Shown here: positions 35,782 through 43,236 of the stretch, one piece after another
Layout: every line of letters begins with the position of its first letter
How positions within the stretch are numbered: the stretch's first letter is position 1
From: Humibacter sp049446075
GTDB taxonomy: Bacteria; Actinomycetota; Actinomycetes; Actinomycetales; Microbacteriaceae
DNA: 64,000 nucleotides
Assembly (NCBI RefSeq): GCF_049446075.1
Contig: NZ_JBMSEB010000001.1
Span: forward strand, 310,001 to 374,000
Reading direction: 5' to 3'
Program-made: the position numbers and the translations under genes
The notes under the pieces: generated by a model
Databases searched by the model: none
What the model saw: only the letters and a program-made list of their open reading frames with translations
What the model was told of the DNA's origin: nothing

Positions 35782-37568
35782 CGGGCCATCCGAAGACGTG
35801 GTTGCGTAGCCTGGTCGCCGACGAGCCGTCACCGCTCGTGAAGCAGGCGCCAACGGGCGCGTTCTTCGTGCTCGCACTGCTCGTCGTTCTGTTGGTTCCG
35901 CCGCTCGAGTTCACGAACGACGTGCTCGCCGTAGTGAGCGGCGTGCTGTTCGCGGGTGCAACCGGGCTCGCGTGGGCGCTCGGACGACGACCGGCCGCGA
36001 CCGGCTGGGTGATCGCCGTGCCCCTGCTCGATTTCGTCGCCATCGGAGCCTTCCGGACCGCGACCGGCGGCGGATCCTCCATCTTCGGCGCCATCATCGT
36101 TCTGCCCGTGCTCTGGGTCGCCGCGGAACCGGGTCGTATCCACATCCTGCTGGCGGCGGCCGGAACCTCTCTTGCGCTCTTCTTCCCGTATCTGCTCGGC
36201 GCAGGCGTCCCCGACTCGGGAGTGGAGGCGATCCGTGCGATCTTCGCTCCCCTGGTCTATGCCTGCGCTGCGGCGATCATCAACGAGCTTGCGAGGCAGT
36301 TGCGGTCGAGGCTGGCGGTGGTGAAGAAGATGGGTGAGGAGCAGCAGCGCATGCTCGACCTCTCGACCGAGCACACCGCGCAGCTGGAGGCCAGCGAGGC
36401 GGCATACCGTGAGGCGATTCGCATGTTCCGCGGCGTGTGGGATGCCGTGACCGAGCAGGCCGTCATCGGCACCGACGTTCACGGTCTGATCGACGCCTGG
36501 AATCCAGGAGCGCAACGGATGCTCGGGCGCAGCGCACACGAAACGGAGGACTCAGCGAAGGTTACGGACTTCCTGCTCGCAGAGGAGCTCGAGGCCAGAG
36601 CGGGTGCGATGGATATGGCGAGCGACGCGGCGGACCGCGGATTCATGGCCCTCGTCGCCCGAGCCAAGGACGGGGTCGCCGATACCGCGGAGTGGACGTA
36701 TGTACGTCTCGACGGCAGCACGTTCCCGGGCGAGGTGACCGTGACCCCGCGCCTCGCGGAGGACGGCTCGATAGTCGGGTATCTCTTCGTGACCACCGAC
36801 GCCACCAAGGCGCACGAGGCGGCACGGCTCAAGGATGAATTCGTCGGGTTGGTCTCGCATGAGCTGCGCACGCCGCTGTCGTCCATCCTCGGTTACCTGG
36901 AATTGATCAGGGACGACGAGGACGAGCCGCTCTCCGAGGAGAAGCTGCACTATCTGCAGGTTGCCGAACGCAACGCGCACCGTCTGCTGAGGCTCGTGGG
37001 TGAGCTGCTGTTCACGGCACAGGTCGAGTCGGGCAAGGTGCCCATCGAGGTTCGCGAGGTCGACCTCGAGGAGGTGGTCAGGGCATCCGTGGAATCCGCC
37101 AGGCCGGTGTCGTCGACGGCTGGCGTGCGGCTCGAGAGCAGCCTTCAGCACGGCGTGACGCTCAAGGGCGACGCGTCGAGGATCGGACAGGCGTGCGACA
37201 ACTTGATCTCGAATGCCGTCAAGTTCACGCCTCGCGGTGGCACGGTGACCGTCGAACTCAGCATCGAGGCCGACCACGCAGTACTCGAGGTTCAGGACAC
37301 GGGCATCGGCATTCCCGCTGCAGAGCTCGACCGCCTCTTCTCCCGGTTCTTCCGGGCGTCCAGCGCGACGCGCAACGCCGTGCCGGGCGTCGGTCTTGGG
37401 TTGACCATCACGCGTGCCATCGTCACAGCGCACGGCGGCAGCATGACGGTCGAAAGCGAAGAGGGGGTGGGCACCCGATTCGCGATGTCACTGCCTCTCG
37501 CCGGCCCCGAGGGCGGCCTTGTCCTGTCGAAGGGCCTCCCTGTGGACGTGGCAAGATCGAGCGGGTGA
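35778..37568 (+). CDS. Membrane sensor histidine kinase with PAS domain
   Basis: 596 residues. About six hydrophobic helices lie between residues 26 and 170 with very short loops, so the signal is probably sensed within the membrane. A linker coiled coil (180-215) leads to a PAS domain at about 216-345 (TDVHGLIDAWNPGAQRMLG). The HisKA domain has SHELRTP with His361. HATPase motifs follow: N box NLISNAVKF near 473, DTGIGIP, and GVGLGLTI near 536. There is no attached receiver. It lies after two free receivers and overlaps pdxY by four bases (GTGA). It is the only kinase in the operon and the likely donor for all three receivers. Confidence 0.93.
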   Translation: MTGHPKTWLRSLVADEPSPLVKQAPTGAFFVLALLVVLLVPPLEFTNDVLAVVSGVLFAGATGLAWALGRRPAATGWVIAVPLLDFVAIGAFRTATGGGSSIFGAIIVLPVLWVAAEPGRIHILLAAAGTSLALFFPYLLGAGVPDSGVEAIRAIFAPLVYACAAAIINELARQLRSRLAVVKKMGEEQQRMLDLSTEHTAQLEASEAAYREAIRMFRGVWDAVTEQAVIGTDVHGLIDAWNPGAQRMLGRSAHETEDSAKVTDFLLAEELEARAGAMDMASDAADRGFMALVARAKDGVADTAEWTYVRLDGSTFPGEVTVTPRLAEDGSIVGYLFVTTDATKAHEAARLKDEFVGLVSHELRTPLSSILGYLELIRDDEDEPLSEEKLHYLQVAERNAHRLLRLVGELLFTAQVESGKVPIEVREVDLEEVVRASVESARPVSSTAGVRLESSLQHGVTLKGDASRIGQACDNLISNAVKFTPRGGTVTVELSIEADHAVLEVQDTGIGIPAAELDRLFSRFFRASSATRNAVPGVGLGLTITRAIVTAHGGSMTVESEEGVGTRFAMSLPLAGPEGGLVLSKGLPVDVARSSG

Positions 37569-38416
37569 AGGTTCTCTCCATCCAGTCAGCCGTCGCGTAT
37601 GGTCACGTCGGCAACTCGGCCGCCGTCTTCCCGCTCCAGCGCATCGGAGTCGAGGTGCTGCCCGTATACACGGTCAACTTCTCGAACCACACCGGGTACG
37701 GTGCATGGCGAGGTCCGCTCATCCCTCCCGTAGACGTTGCCGAGGTGATCACGGGCATCGAGGAACGCGGAGTCTTCTCCGAGATCGACGTCGTGCTCTC
37801 CGGCTACCAGGGAAGCGACGGAATCGGAGACGTCATCCTCGACGCCGTCGCTCGCGTCAAGGCCGCGAACCCCGACGCCGTGTATGCCTGCGACCCGGTC
37901 ATGGGGAATGCGAAATCCGGATGCTTCGTCGCACCCGAGATTCCCGTACTGCTGCGCGATCGCGTGGTGCCATCGGCCGACATCGTCACGCCCAACCAGT
38001 TCGAGCTCGGCTATCTCACCGACACACAGCCCGACACGCTCGAGTCGACGCTGGCATCGGTCGATGCGCTGCGCGCCACCGGACCGGACATCGTACTCGT
38101 CACAAGCGTCGAGCGTCCCGATCGTGAGCCGGACAGCATCGAGATGCTGGCGGTCGATTCCGAGGGCGCATGGATCGTACAGACTCCCCTGCTGCCCATG
38201 AAGGCCAACGGGTCGGGCGACGTGACGGCCGCGCTCTTCACGGCCCACCGCCGCTTGAGCGGGAGTTCTTCTGACGCCCTTGCCCGCACCGTGTCGAGCG
38301 TCTACGACCTTCTCGCTCGCACGCACGAACTCGGTTCCCGCGAGCTACTGCTCGTGGAGTCGCAGGAGTTCTACGCCCACCCACGCCTGCAGTTCGCGGT
38401 GCAGCAGGTGCGCTGA
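37565..38416 (+). CDS. pdxY: Pyridoxal kinase
   Basis: Phosphorylates pyridoxal to PLP (vitamin B6 salvage). It is 283 residues from GTG 37565. The ribokinase-like fold shows VLSIQSAVAYGHVGNSAAVF at the N terminus, NFSNHTGYG, CDPVMGNAKSGCF, TPNQFELGYL and the catalytic ANGSGDVTAA near 223. The GTG overlaps the kinase stop, so it is translated with the signalling genes although its metabolic link is not obvious. In many actinobacteria the de novo PLP genes pdxS/pdxT lie near yebC; they are not seen here. Confidence 0.93.
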   Translation: MKVLSIQSAVAYGHVGNSAAVFPLQRIGVEVLPVYTVNFSNHTGYGAWRGPLIPPVDVAEVITGIEERGVFSEIDVVLSGYQGSDGIGDVILDAVARVKAANPDAVYACDPVMGNAKSGCFVAPEIPVLLRDRVVPSADIVTPNQFELGYLTDTQPDTLESTLASVDALRATGPDIVLVTSVERPDREPDSIEMLAVDSEGAWIVQTPLLPMKANGSGDVTAALFTAHRRLSGSSSDALARTVSSVYDLLARTHELGSRELLLVESQEFYAHPRLQFAVQQVR

Positions 38417-38439
38417 CGCGCACTTCGGCGGGAACGGGA

Positions 38440-39030
38440 CTACCTGGGCCACGCATCCGCTATGGCCTGCCGTACCTCGCCGAGCAGCTGAGGCAGCGCT
38501 TTGGTCTTGGCGATGATGGGCAGGAAGTTGGCGTCGGCTCGCCACCTGGGAACGACGTGCTGATGCAGATGCGAGGCGATGCCAGCACCCGCGATCTCCC
38601 CCTGGTTCATGCCGATGTTGAATCCGTCGTTGCGTGAGACGGAACGGATGACGCGCATGGCCGTCTGCGTGATCGAGGCGATCTCGTCGGTCTCCTTCAC
38701 CGTCGCTTCGTCGTACAGCGAGACGTGACGGTAGGGGCAGACCAGCAGGTGCCCGCTGTTGTACGGGAACAGGTTGAGCAGCGCGTAGGCGTCGGCGCCG
38801 CGATGCACGATGAGCGACTGCTCGTCGGAGAGTGTCGGCGCTATGCAGAACGGGCAGTCGTCGCCGTGCGGCGCCTGCTGGCCCTGTTCGATGTACACCA
38901 TGCGGTGCGGCGTCCAGAGTCGCTGGAACTCATCGGGCACCCCGGCGAGGTGCGAGGGATCGTCGATCTCCACGCGCTGGGACTCAGGCCCGTCGACCGG
39001 GTCGTAGGAGTCCAGACTCAGGCGGGCCAT
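38440..39030 (-). CDS. HIT-family hydrolase / AP4A phosphorylase-like
   Basis: Nucleotide-binding protein of 196 residues with the histidine triad HLHQHVVPRW (residues about 154-163). A CPFC pair at about 59-62 suggests the zinc-containing form described for the mycobacterial AP4A phosphorylase. NLFPYNSGHLLVCPYRH is the typical central segment. It overlaps thrS by 13 bases, and thrS-HIT is a conserved actinobacterial pair. In other genomes the pair is followed by pgsA; here the next gene is the convergent pdxY. The assignment to AP4A phosphorylase is likely but not certain. Confidence 0.88.
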   Translation of the reverse strand: MARLSLDSYDPVDGPESQRVEIDDPSHLAGVPDEFQRLWTPHRMVYIEQGQQAPHGDDCPFCIAPTLSDEQSLIVHRGADAYALLNLFPYNSGHLLVCPYRHVSLYDEATVKETDEIASITQTAMRVIRSVSRNDGFNIGMNQGEIAGAGIASHLHQHVVPRWRADANFLPIIAKTKALPQLLGEVRQAIADAWPR

Positions 39031-40997
39031 GCCGTGTCGACCTGCTCGTGCTCGCGGATCGACACGAGGATGCGTTCCACGGCGTCGTCTATCGGCACTC
39101 CGTTGAGCTGCGAGCCATCGCGGAAGCGGAAGCTCACGGTGCCTGCCGTGCGGTCCTGCTCCCCCACGATCAGCTGGAACGGGACCTTCTGAGTCGTGGC
39201 GTTTCGGATCTTCTTCTGCATGCGGTCGTCCGACCGATCCACCTCGACCCGCACGTCATGACTGCGAAGCCGGCGTGCGACCTCTTCGAGGTACGGCGCG
39301 TACTCGTCGGCGACAGGGATGCCGACGACCTGCACGGGGGCGAGCCAAACCGGGAAGGCGCCGGCGTAGTGCTCGAGCAGGATGGCGAAGAACCGCTCGA
39401 TGGAGCCAAGCAGCGCGCGGTGGATCATCACGGGACGCTTGCGGGTGCCGTCGGCGGCCGTGTACTCCAGCTCGAAGAGTTCCGGTTCGAAGAAATCGAG
39501 CTGAACCGTGGAAAGCTGCCAGGTGCGGCCGATGGCGTCCCTCGCCTGCACCGAGATCTTGGGGCCGTAGAACGCCGCCCCGCCCGGGTCGTCGACGAGC
39601 TCGAGACCCGACTCGAGGGCCACCTGACGCAGCGTTTCGGTCGCGTCCTCCCACACGTCGTCGTCGCCGACGTACTTCTCCGGGTCCTTGGTCGACAGCT
39701 CGAGGTAGAAGTCGCTGAGGCCGTAACCGCGCAGAGTCTCAAGCACGAGCTCGAGTTGCGTGGCGATCTCCGCCTTGACCTGCTCAGGGGTGACGTAGGC
39801 GTGCGCATCGTCCTGGGTCAGGCCGCGAACCCGGGTGAGGCCGGACAGGGTTCCGCTCTTCTCGTAGCGGTAGACCGTGCCGAACTCGGCGAGGCGAAGC
39901 GGCAGTTCCCGGTAGCTGCGTCCCCTGGCTCTGAAGATCAGGTTGTGCATGGGGCAGTTCATCGGCTTCAGGTAATAGTCCTGGCCGGCTCTGACCACAT
40001 TGCCGTCGGCATCCGTCTCTTCGTCGACGTGCATGGGCGGGAACATGCCCTCGGCGTACCACTCGAGGTGCTTGCTGATCTCGTACAGGTGCGCCTTGGT
40101 GATGTGCGGCGTGTTGACAAGCTCGTACCCGTTGCGCAGCAGCTGCGAGCGGAGGTAGTCCTCGATCTCGTAGCGCACGATGCCGCCCTTGGGGTGGAAC
40201 ACCGCTAGCCCTGAGCCGATCTCATCGGGGAACGAGAACAGGTCGAGCTCTGCGCCGAGTTTTCTGTGGTCTCGCCTGGCTGCTTCGGCCATGCGCTCCT
40301 GGTAGGCGCGCAACTCGTCTTTGGTCGGCCACGCTGTGCCGTAGACGCGCTGCAGCTGAGGATTCTTCTCGCTGCCGCGCCAATAGGCGGCCGCGACCCT
40401 CGTGAGCGCGAACCCGTTGCCGATCAGACGCGTGTTCGGCAGGTGCGGGCCGCGGCAGAGGTCTTTCCAGACGACCTCGCCGGTCCTCGGGTCGACGTTG
40501 TCGTAGATGGTGAGCTCGCCGCCTCCGACCTCGACGTTCTCGTTGTCCTGCCCGAGAGCATCCGCCGACGCGGACCCGCCCTTGAGCCCGATCAGCTCGA
40601 GCTTGTACGGTTCGTCGGCCAGTTCTGCTCGTGCCTCCGCGTCGGTGACCACGCGTCGCACGAAGCGCTGTCCCTGGCGCACGATGCGGTCCATGGCCTT
40701 CTGCAGCGACTTAAGATCTTCAGGCGTGAACGGCTGCGCCACGTCGAAGTCGTAGTAAAAGCCGTCGGTCACCGGCGGGCCGATGCCCAGCTTCGCCTCC
40801 GGGTTGATCGACTGCACGGCCTGTGCGAGCACGTGCGCCGTTGAATGACGCAGGATGTTCAGCCCGTCCGGTGAATCGATGGTGATCGGCACGACATCGT
40901 CGTCGGCCGTGATCGTGGTCGCGAGGTCCTTCAACTCGCCGTTGACGCGCATGGCGACAACGGAACGCTCGGGGAAGAGCTCGAAACCGTCCGGCAC
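39018..40997 (-). CDS. thrS: Threonine--tRNA ligase
   Basis: Charges tRNA-Thr. It is 659 residues from GTG 40997. The TGS domain is N-terminal, followed by the editing domain (RHSTAHVLAQAVQ near 51). The class II catalytic core has the zinc Cys in MNCPMHNLIF, plus RGLTQDDAHAY. The C-terminal anticodon-binding domain includes WLAPVQVVGIPVADEYAPYLEEV. All zinc ligands appear in place. It overlaps the HIT gene. No T-box is seen in the 45 bases between it and the esterase gene. Confidence 0.97.
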   Translation of the reverse strand: MPDGFELFPERSVVAMRVNGELKDLATTITADDDVVPITIDSPDGLNILRHSTAHVLAQAVQSINPEAKLGIGPPVTDGFYYDFDVAQPFTPEDLKSLQKAMDRIVRQGQRFVRRVVTDAEARAELADEPYKLELIGLKGGSASADALGQDNENVEVGGGELTIYDNVDPRTGEVVWKDLCRGPHLPNTRLIGNGFALTRVAAAYWRGSEKNPQLQRVYGTAWPTKDELRAYQERMAEAARRDHRKLGAELDLFSFPDEIGSGLAVFHPKGGIVRYEIEDYLRSQLLRNGYELVNTPHITKAHLYEISKHLEWYAEGMFPPMHVDEETDADGNVVRAGQDYYLKPMNCPMHNLIFRARGRSYRELPLRLAEFGTVYRYEKSGTLSGLTRVRGLTQDDAHAYVTPEQVKAEIATQLELVLETLRGYGLSDFYLELSTKDPEKYVGDDDVWEDATETLRQVALESGLELVDDPGGAAFYGPKISVQARDAIGRTWQLSTVQLDFFEPELFELEYTAADGTRKRPVMIHRALLGSIERFFAILLEHYAGAFPVWLAPVQVVGIPVADEYAPYLEEVARRLRSHDVRVEVDRSDDRMQKKIRNATTQKVPFQLIVGEQDRTAGTVSFRFRDGSQLNGVPIDDAVERILVSIREHEQVDTAWPA

Positions 40998-41042
40998 TGT
41001 CCACTCCTGAGTCGGTGGGGGTGAAAGGGATGCCGTTCCACC

Positions 41043-42365
41043 TTAGTGCGCGCCGGAAGCGCTCACCGACGGGTGGGAGGTCGCGAGGCCGAGCACCTGG
41101 GCCAGCTGCGCGAAGCCTTCTGTCAGCCCCGCAGAGAGGTTCTTGCCGACGTGTGCGACGCCCGGGATGGTCAGCAACGACACGTGCATGCCCGCCGCCC
41201 TCGCCGCGCCGGCGAGAGACCTCGTCGCCGGCCCGAATGCGGTGTCGAGCGCGCCGGTCGTTATGACCGCGTTCACGCCGGAGTACGAACCGGAGTGGTC
41301 CGCGAGGATCGTTTCGGGCTTGTCCGCTTCCCAGGATGAGCGGTCGCCCCCGTAGACCGTCTGGATGACGGTCTGGGAGTAGTGCATGCCCGGGTATTGC
41401 TCGGGCGAGACCGAGAGCACGTTTCCGAAGGCTTTCGGGTCCTGCGCAGCGAACTTGACGGCGCACGTCGCGCCATTGGAATAGCCGGCGATCACGACGT
41501 AGCGCGGATCCCGGATGATATGCAGATGCGCTTTCGCCCAGTCGAGCACGTCCGTCTTGATGTAGGTGGCGGCGTGACCGAGCTTCGCGGAGTCCGCACA
41601 CGCGGGGTCACCGTGCTGGCCTATCTGGTCCGCGACGACGACGATCGGGGCGAGACCTTGGTGCTCGCTCGCGAACTTGTTCATCACGGCGGAGATGGGC
41701 GCGGGGTTCGGTGTTCCGGGATATCCCATCATCATGATGACGAGCGGCAGCGCCGGTGGGTTCTTGACCAGGGCAGCAGGAGGCAGATACAGCCCGGCGG
41801 GCCGCGCCGAGAACTTCGAGACGGTGGCCGGGATGGTGACAGTGCCGACACGGCCGGTCGAGGGCATGTTGGCCGGGGCGACCCAGGTCGCCGCAAGGGG
41901 CTGCCCGTCCGTCGGCGCGGCCGTGGCATGCGCCTTCGGGAGTGTGATCGGATGCCGCACCACGACGCCCAGCAGGTCGCCCACGGTCGGATTCAGGTCG
42001 AACACCGCGTTGACCTGAACGACGCCGGTGATGGCGAAGACGACTATGCCGACCGCCGCCAGCAGCTTGCGCCGCCAGCGCGACTTCCACAGGCTCGCGA
42101 TGGCAAGCCCGACGGCAGCGAAGGTTGCGATGCTCCACGCCGCCACCTCGATTGGCAGCGGGATCTCGAACATCGCGGTGGCATCCGCGATCAGCACGAA
42201 CACGAGCGCCACCAGAGCGCCAGACAGGATGCCTGCCGCGGAGGCGATCATCCAGCGAGGGCTCGGCTTGCGCAGCAGGAGCAGCAGAGCGCACACGGCA
42301 GAGAGGGCGCAGAGTATCCACGGAACGGGGCCGCCGATGATCTGCATCGTCAGCAGTGCGTCCAT
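41043..42365 (-). CDS. Membrane-anchored alpha/beta-hydrolase (esterase-D / mycolyltransferase-like)
   Basis: 440 residues. Four hydrophobic helices span about 10-125. An extracytoplasmic alpha/beta-hydrolase domain then runs from about 160 to 425. The nucleophile is Ser in GYSNGATCA; candidate acid and base are the Asp in GALDTAFG and the His in GVAHVGKN. The fold resembles the esterase D/antigen 85 group, but mycolic acids are not expected in Microbacteriaceae, so an acyl-ester or envelope role is only inferred. ATG 42365 has GAGGGGGAC before it. The gene is upstream of thrS with a 45-base gap and may be cotranscribed. Confidence 0.82.
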   Translation of the reverse strand: MDALLTMQIIGGPVPWILCALSAVCALLLLLRKPSPRWMIASAAGILSGALVALVFVLIADATAMFEIPLPIEVAAWSIATFAAVGLAIASLWKSRWRRKLLAAVGIVVFAITGVVQVNAVFDLNPTVGDLLGVVVRHPITLPKAHATAAPTDGQPLAATWVAPANMPSTGRVGTVTIPATVSKFSARPAGLYLPPAALVKNPPALPLVIMMMGYPGTPNPAPISAVMNKFASEHQGLAPIVVVADQIGQHGDPACADSAKLGHAATYIKTDVLDWAKAHLHIIRDPRYVVIAGYSNGATCAVKFAAQDPKAFGNVLSVSPEQYPGMHYSQTVIQTVYGGDRSSWEADKPETILADHSGSYSGVNAVITTGALDTAFGPATRSLAGAARAAGMHVSLLTIPGVAHVGKNLSAGLTEGFAQLAQVLGLATSHPSVSASGAH

Positions 42366-42509
42366 GTGTCCCCCTCGTTGTTCCCGGTCACGCTATGCGA
42401 TGAGGGTCAACCAGGGCTGCGCAGGCAGGGCTTCGCGGCTGAGAGTTCCATCATCGTGAGCCATGGGCCACCGGTGCGTGGGAGACGAGCAGCCGCAGCC
42501 GCTGAAGCA

Positions 42510-42539
42510 GAAAGCCCCCGGCGTTCACCGGGGGCTTTC
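42510..42539 (-). terminator. Hairpin terminator after the Gly-Cys-Val tRNA cluster
   Basis: Perfect 12-bp stem, GAAAGCCCCCGG paired with CCGGGGGCTTTC, with a six-base loop. On the minus strand it is followed by a T-containing TGCTTC. It lies right after the 3' end of tRNA-Val(GAC), so it ends the tRNA transcript. Confidence 0.88.
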
Positions 42540-42542
42540 GAG

Positions 42543-42617
42543 TGGTGCGCGATACTGGGATCGAACCAGTGACCTCTTCCGTGTCAGGGAAGCGCGCTAC
42601 CGCTGCGCCAATCGCGC
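42543..42617 (-). tRNA. tRNA-Val (anticodon GAC)
   Basis: The minus strand gives acceptor GCGCGAT paired with ATCGCGC. The anticodon arm is CTTCC-CTGACAC-GGAAG with anticodon GAC, and the T arm is ACTGG-TTCGATC-CCAGT. The CCA end is encoded. It is the last member of the Gly-Cys-Val cluster and is followed directly by a terminator hairpin. Confidence 0.96.
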
Positions 42618-42655
42618 CTGTCAAGGCTGTTGCTTTATCCGACCGAGGTCGAGAG

Positions 42656-42729
42656 TGGAGGTGGCGACGGGATTCGAACCCGTGTATACGGCTTTGCAGG
42701 CCGCTGCCTCGCCTCTCGGCCACGCCACC
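42656..42729 (-). tRNA. tRNA-Cys (anticodon GCA)
   Basis: Acceptor GGTGGCG pairs with CGCCACC. The anticodon loop CTGCAAA carries GCA, and the T arm is ACGGG-TTCGAAT-CCCGT. CCA is encoded after discriminator T. It is the middle gene of the minus-strand cluster. Confidence 0.96.
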
Positions 42730-42822
42730 GTGTGGGGTTCGAGTGTGGCTTCCCACATTCTGAGTTTTCCACAGCACAGCATCTGCATGCCGTGCGCCGG
42801 CTTTGCTGCCGACTCACACTCG

Positions 42823-42895
42823 AGCGGATGACGAGACTCGAACTCGCGACCCTCACCTTGGCAAGGTGATGCGCTACCAACTGCGCCACATCCGC
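42823..42895 (-). tRNA. tRNA-Gly (anticodon GCC)
   Basis: Acceptor GCGGATG pairs with CATCCGC. The anticodon loop TTGCCAA carries GCC, and the T loop is TTCGAGT. Unlike its three neighbours the 3' CCA is not encoded (CG follows the discriminator), so it must be added enzymatically. It is the first gene of the cluster, behind a good promoter. Confidence 0.96.
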
Positions 42896-42924
42896 ATTTG
42901 CTTCGCATTTCTGCGTGCCTTGAA

Positions 42925-42954
42925 ACTGTAGCCGATCATCCATCCGATGTTCAA
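42925..42954 (-). promoter_or_regulatory. Promoter of the Gly-Cys-Val tRNA cluster
   Basis: The minus strand has -35 TTGAAC (42949-42954) and -10 TACAGT (42925-42930) with 18 bases between. The predicted start is about 20 bases before the tRNA-Gly 5' end. This is the best sigma-70-type promoter I see in the window. Confidence 0.75.
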
Positions 42955-43048
42955 ACCGGCCTACTGCCGTGTCGGCACCCGCGCGTGTCGGCAAAATGGG
43001 ACGCGCCCGGGCCCGCTCATCGATGTGCGTGGGGGCGCTCACGTCGGC

Positions 43049-43054
43049 TAGTAT
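43049..43054 (+). promoter_or_regulatory. Likely -10 box of tRNA-Val(CAC)
   Basis: TAGTAT lies 35 bases before the mature tRNA 5' end, giving a start site near 43061. A -35 match is weak. It is the only TANNNT word at a suitable distance in this divergent tRNA region. Confidence 0.5.
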
Positions 43055-43089
43055 CGGTACCCGCGGTAGTCGAGCAATCGGATGCCCGC

Positions 43090-43165
43090 GGGCGATTGGC
43101 GCAGTTGGTAGCGCGCTTCCTTCACACGGAAGAGGTCATCAGTTCGAGTCTGGTATCGCCCACCA
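43090..43165 (+). tRNA. tRNA-Val (anticodon CAC)
   Basis: Acceptor GGGCGAT pairs with ATCGCCC. The anticodon stem is CTTCC/GGAAG with loop TTCACAC, anticodon CAC. The T loop is TTCGAGT, and CCA is encoded. It is very similar to tRNA-Val(GAC) on the other strand, so the two are likely related by duplication. A strong hairpin terminator follows at 43191. Confidence 0.96.
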
Positions 43166-43190
43166 AGATCAGACGAAGCAAGACCTAACG

Positions 43191-43224
43191 AAGAAGGGGC
43201 GCCGCATTCGCGGCGCCCCTTCTT
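43191..43224. terminator. Bidirectional hairpin terminator between tRNA-Val and amt
   Basis: Perfect 15-bp stem: AAGAAGGGGCGCCGC pairs with GCGGCGCCCCTTCTT around a four-base loop. It has a TTCTT run on the plus side and, by symmetry, on the minus side. It can end both tRNA-Val(CAC) and the convergent amt transcript. Confidence 0.92.
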
Positions 43225-43236
43225 CGCTATAGGAGG

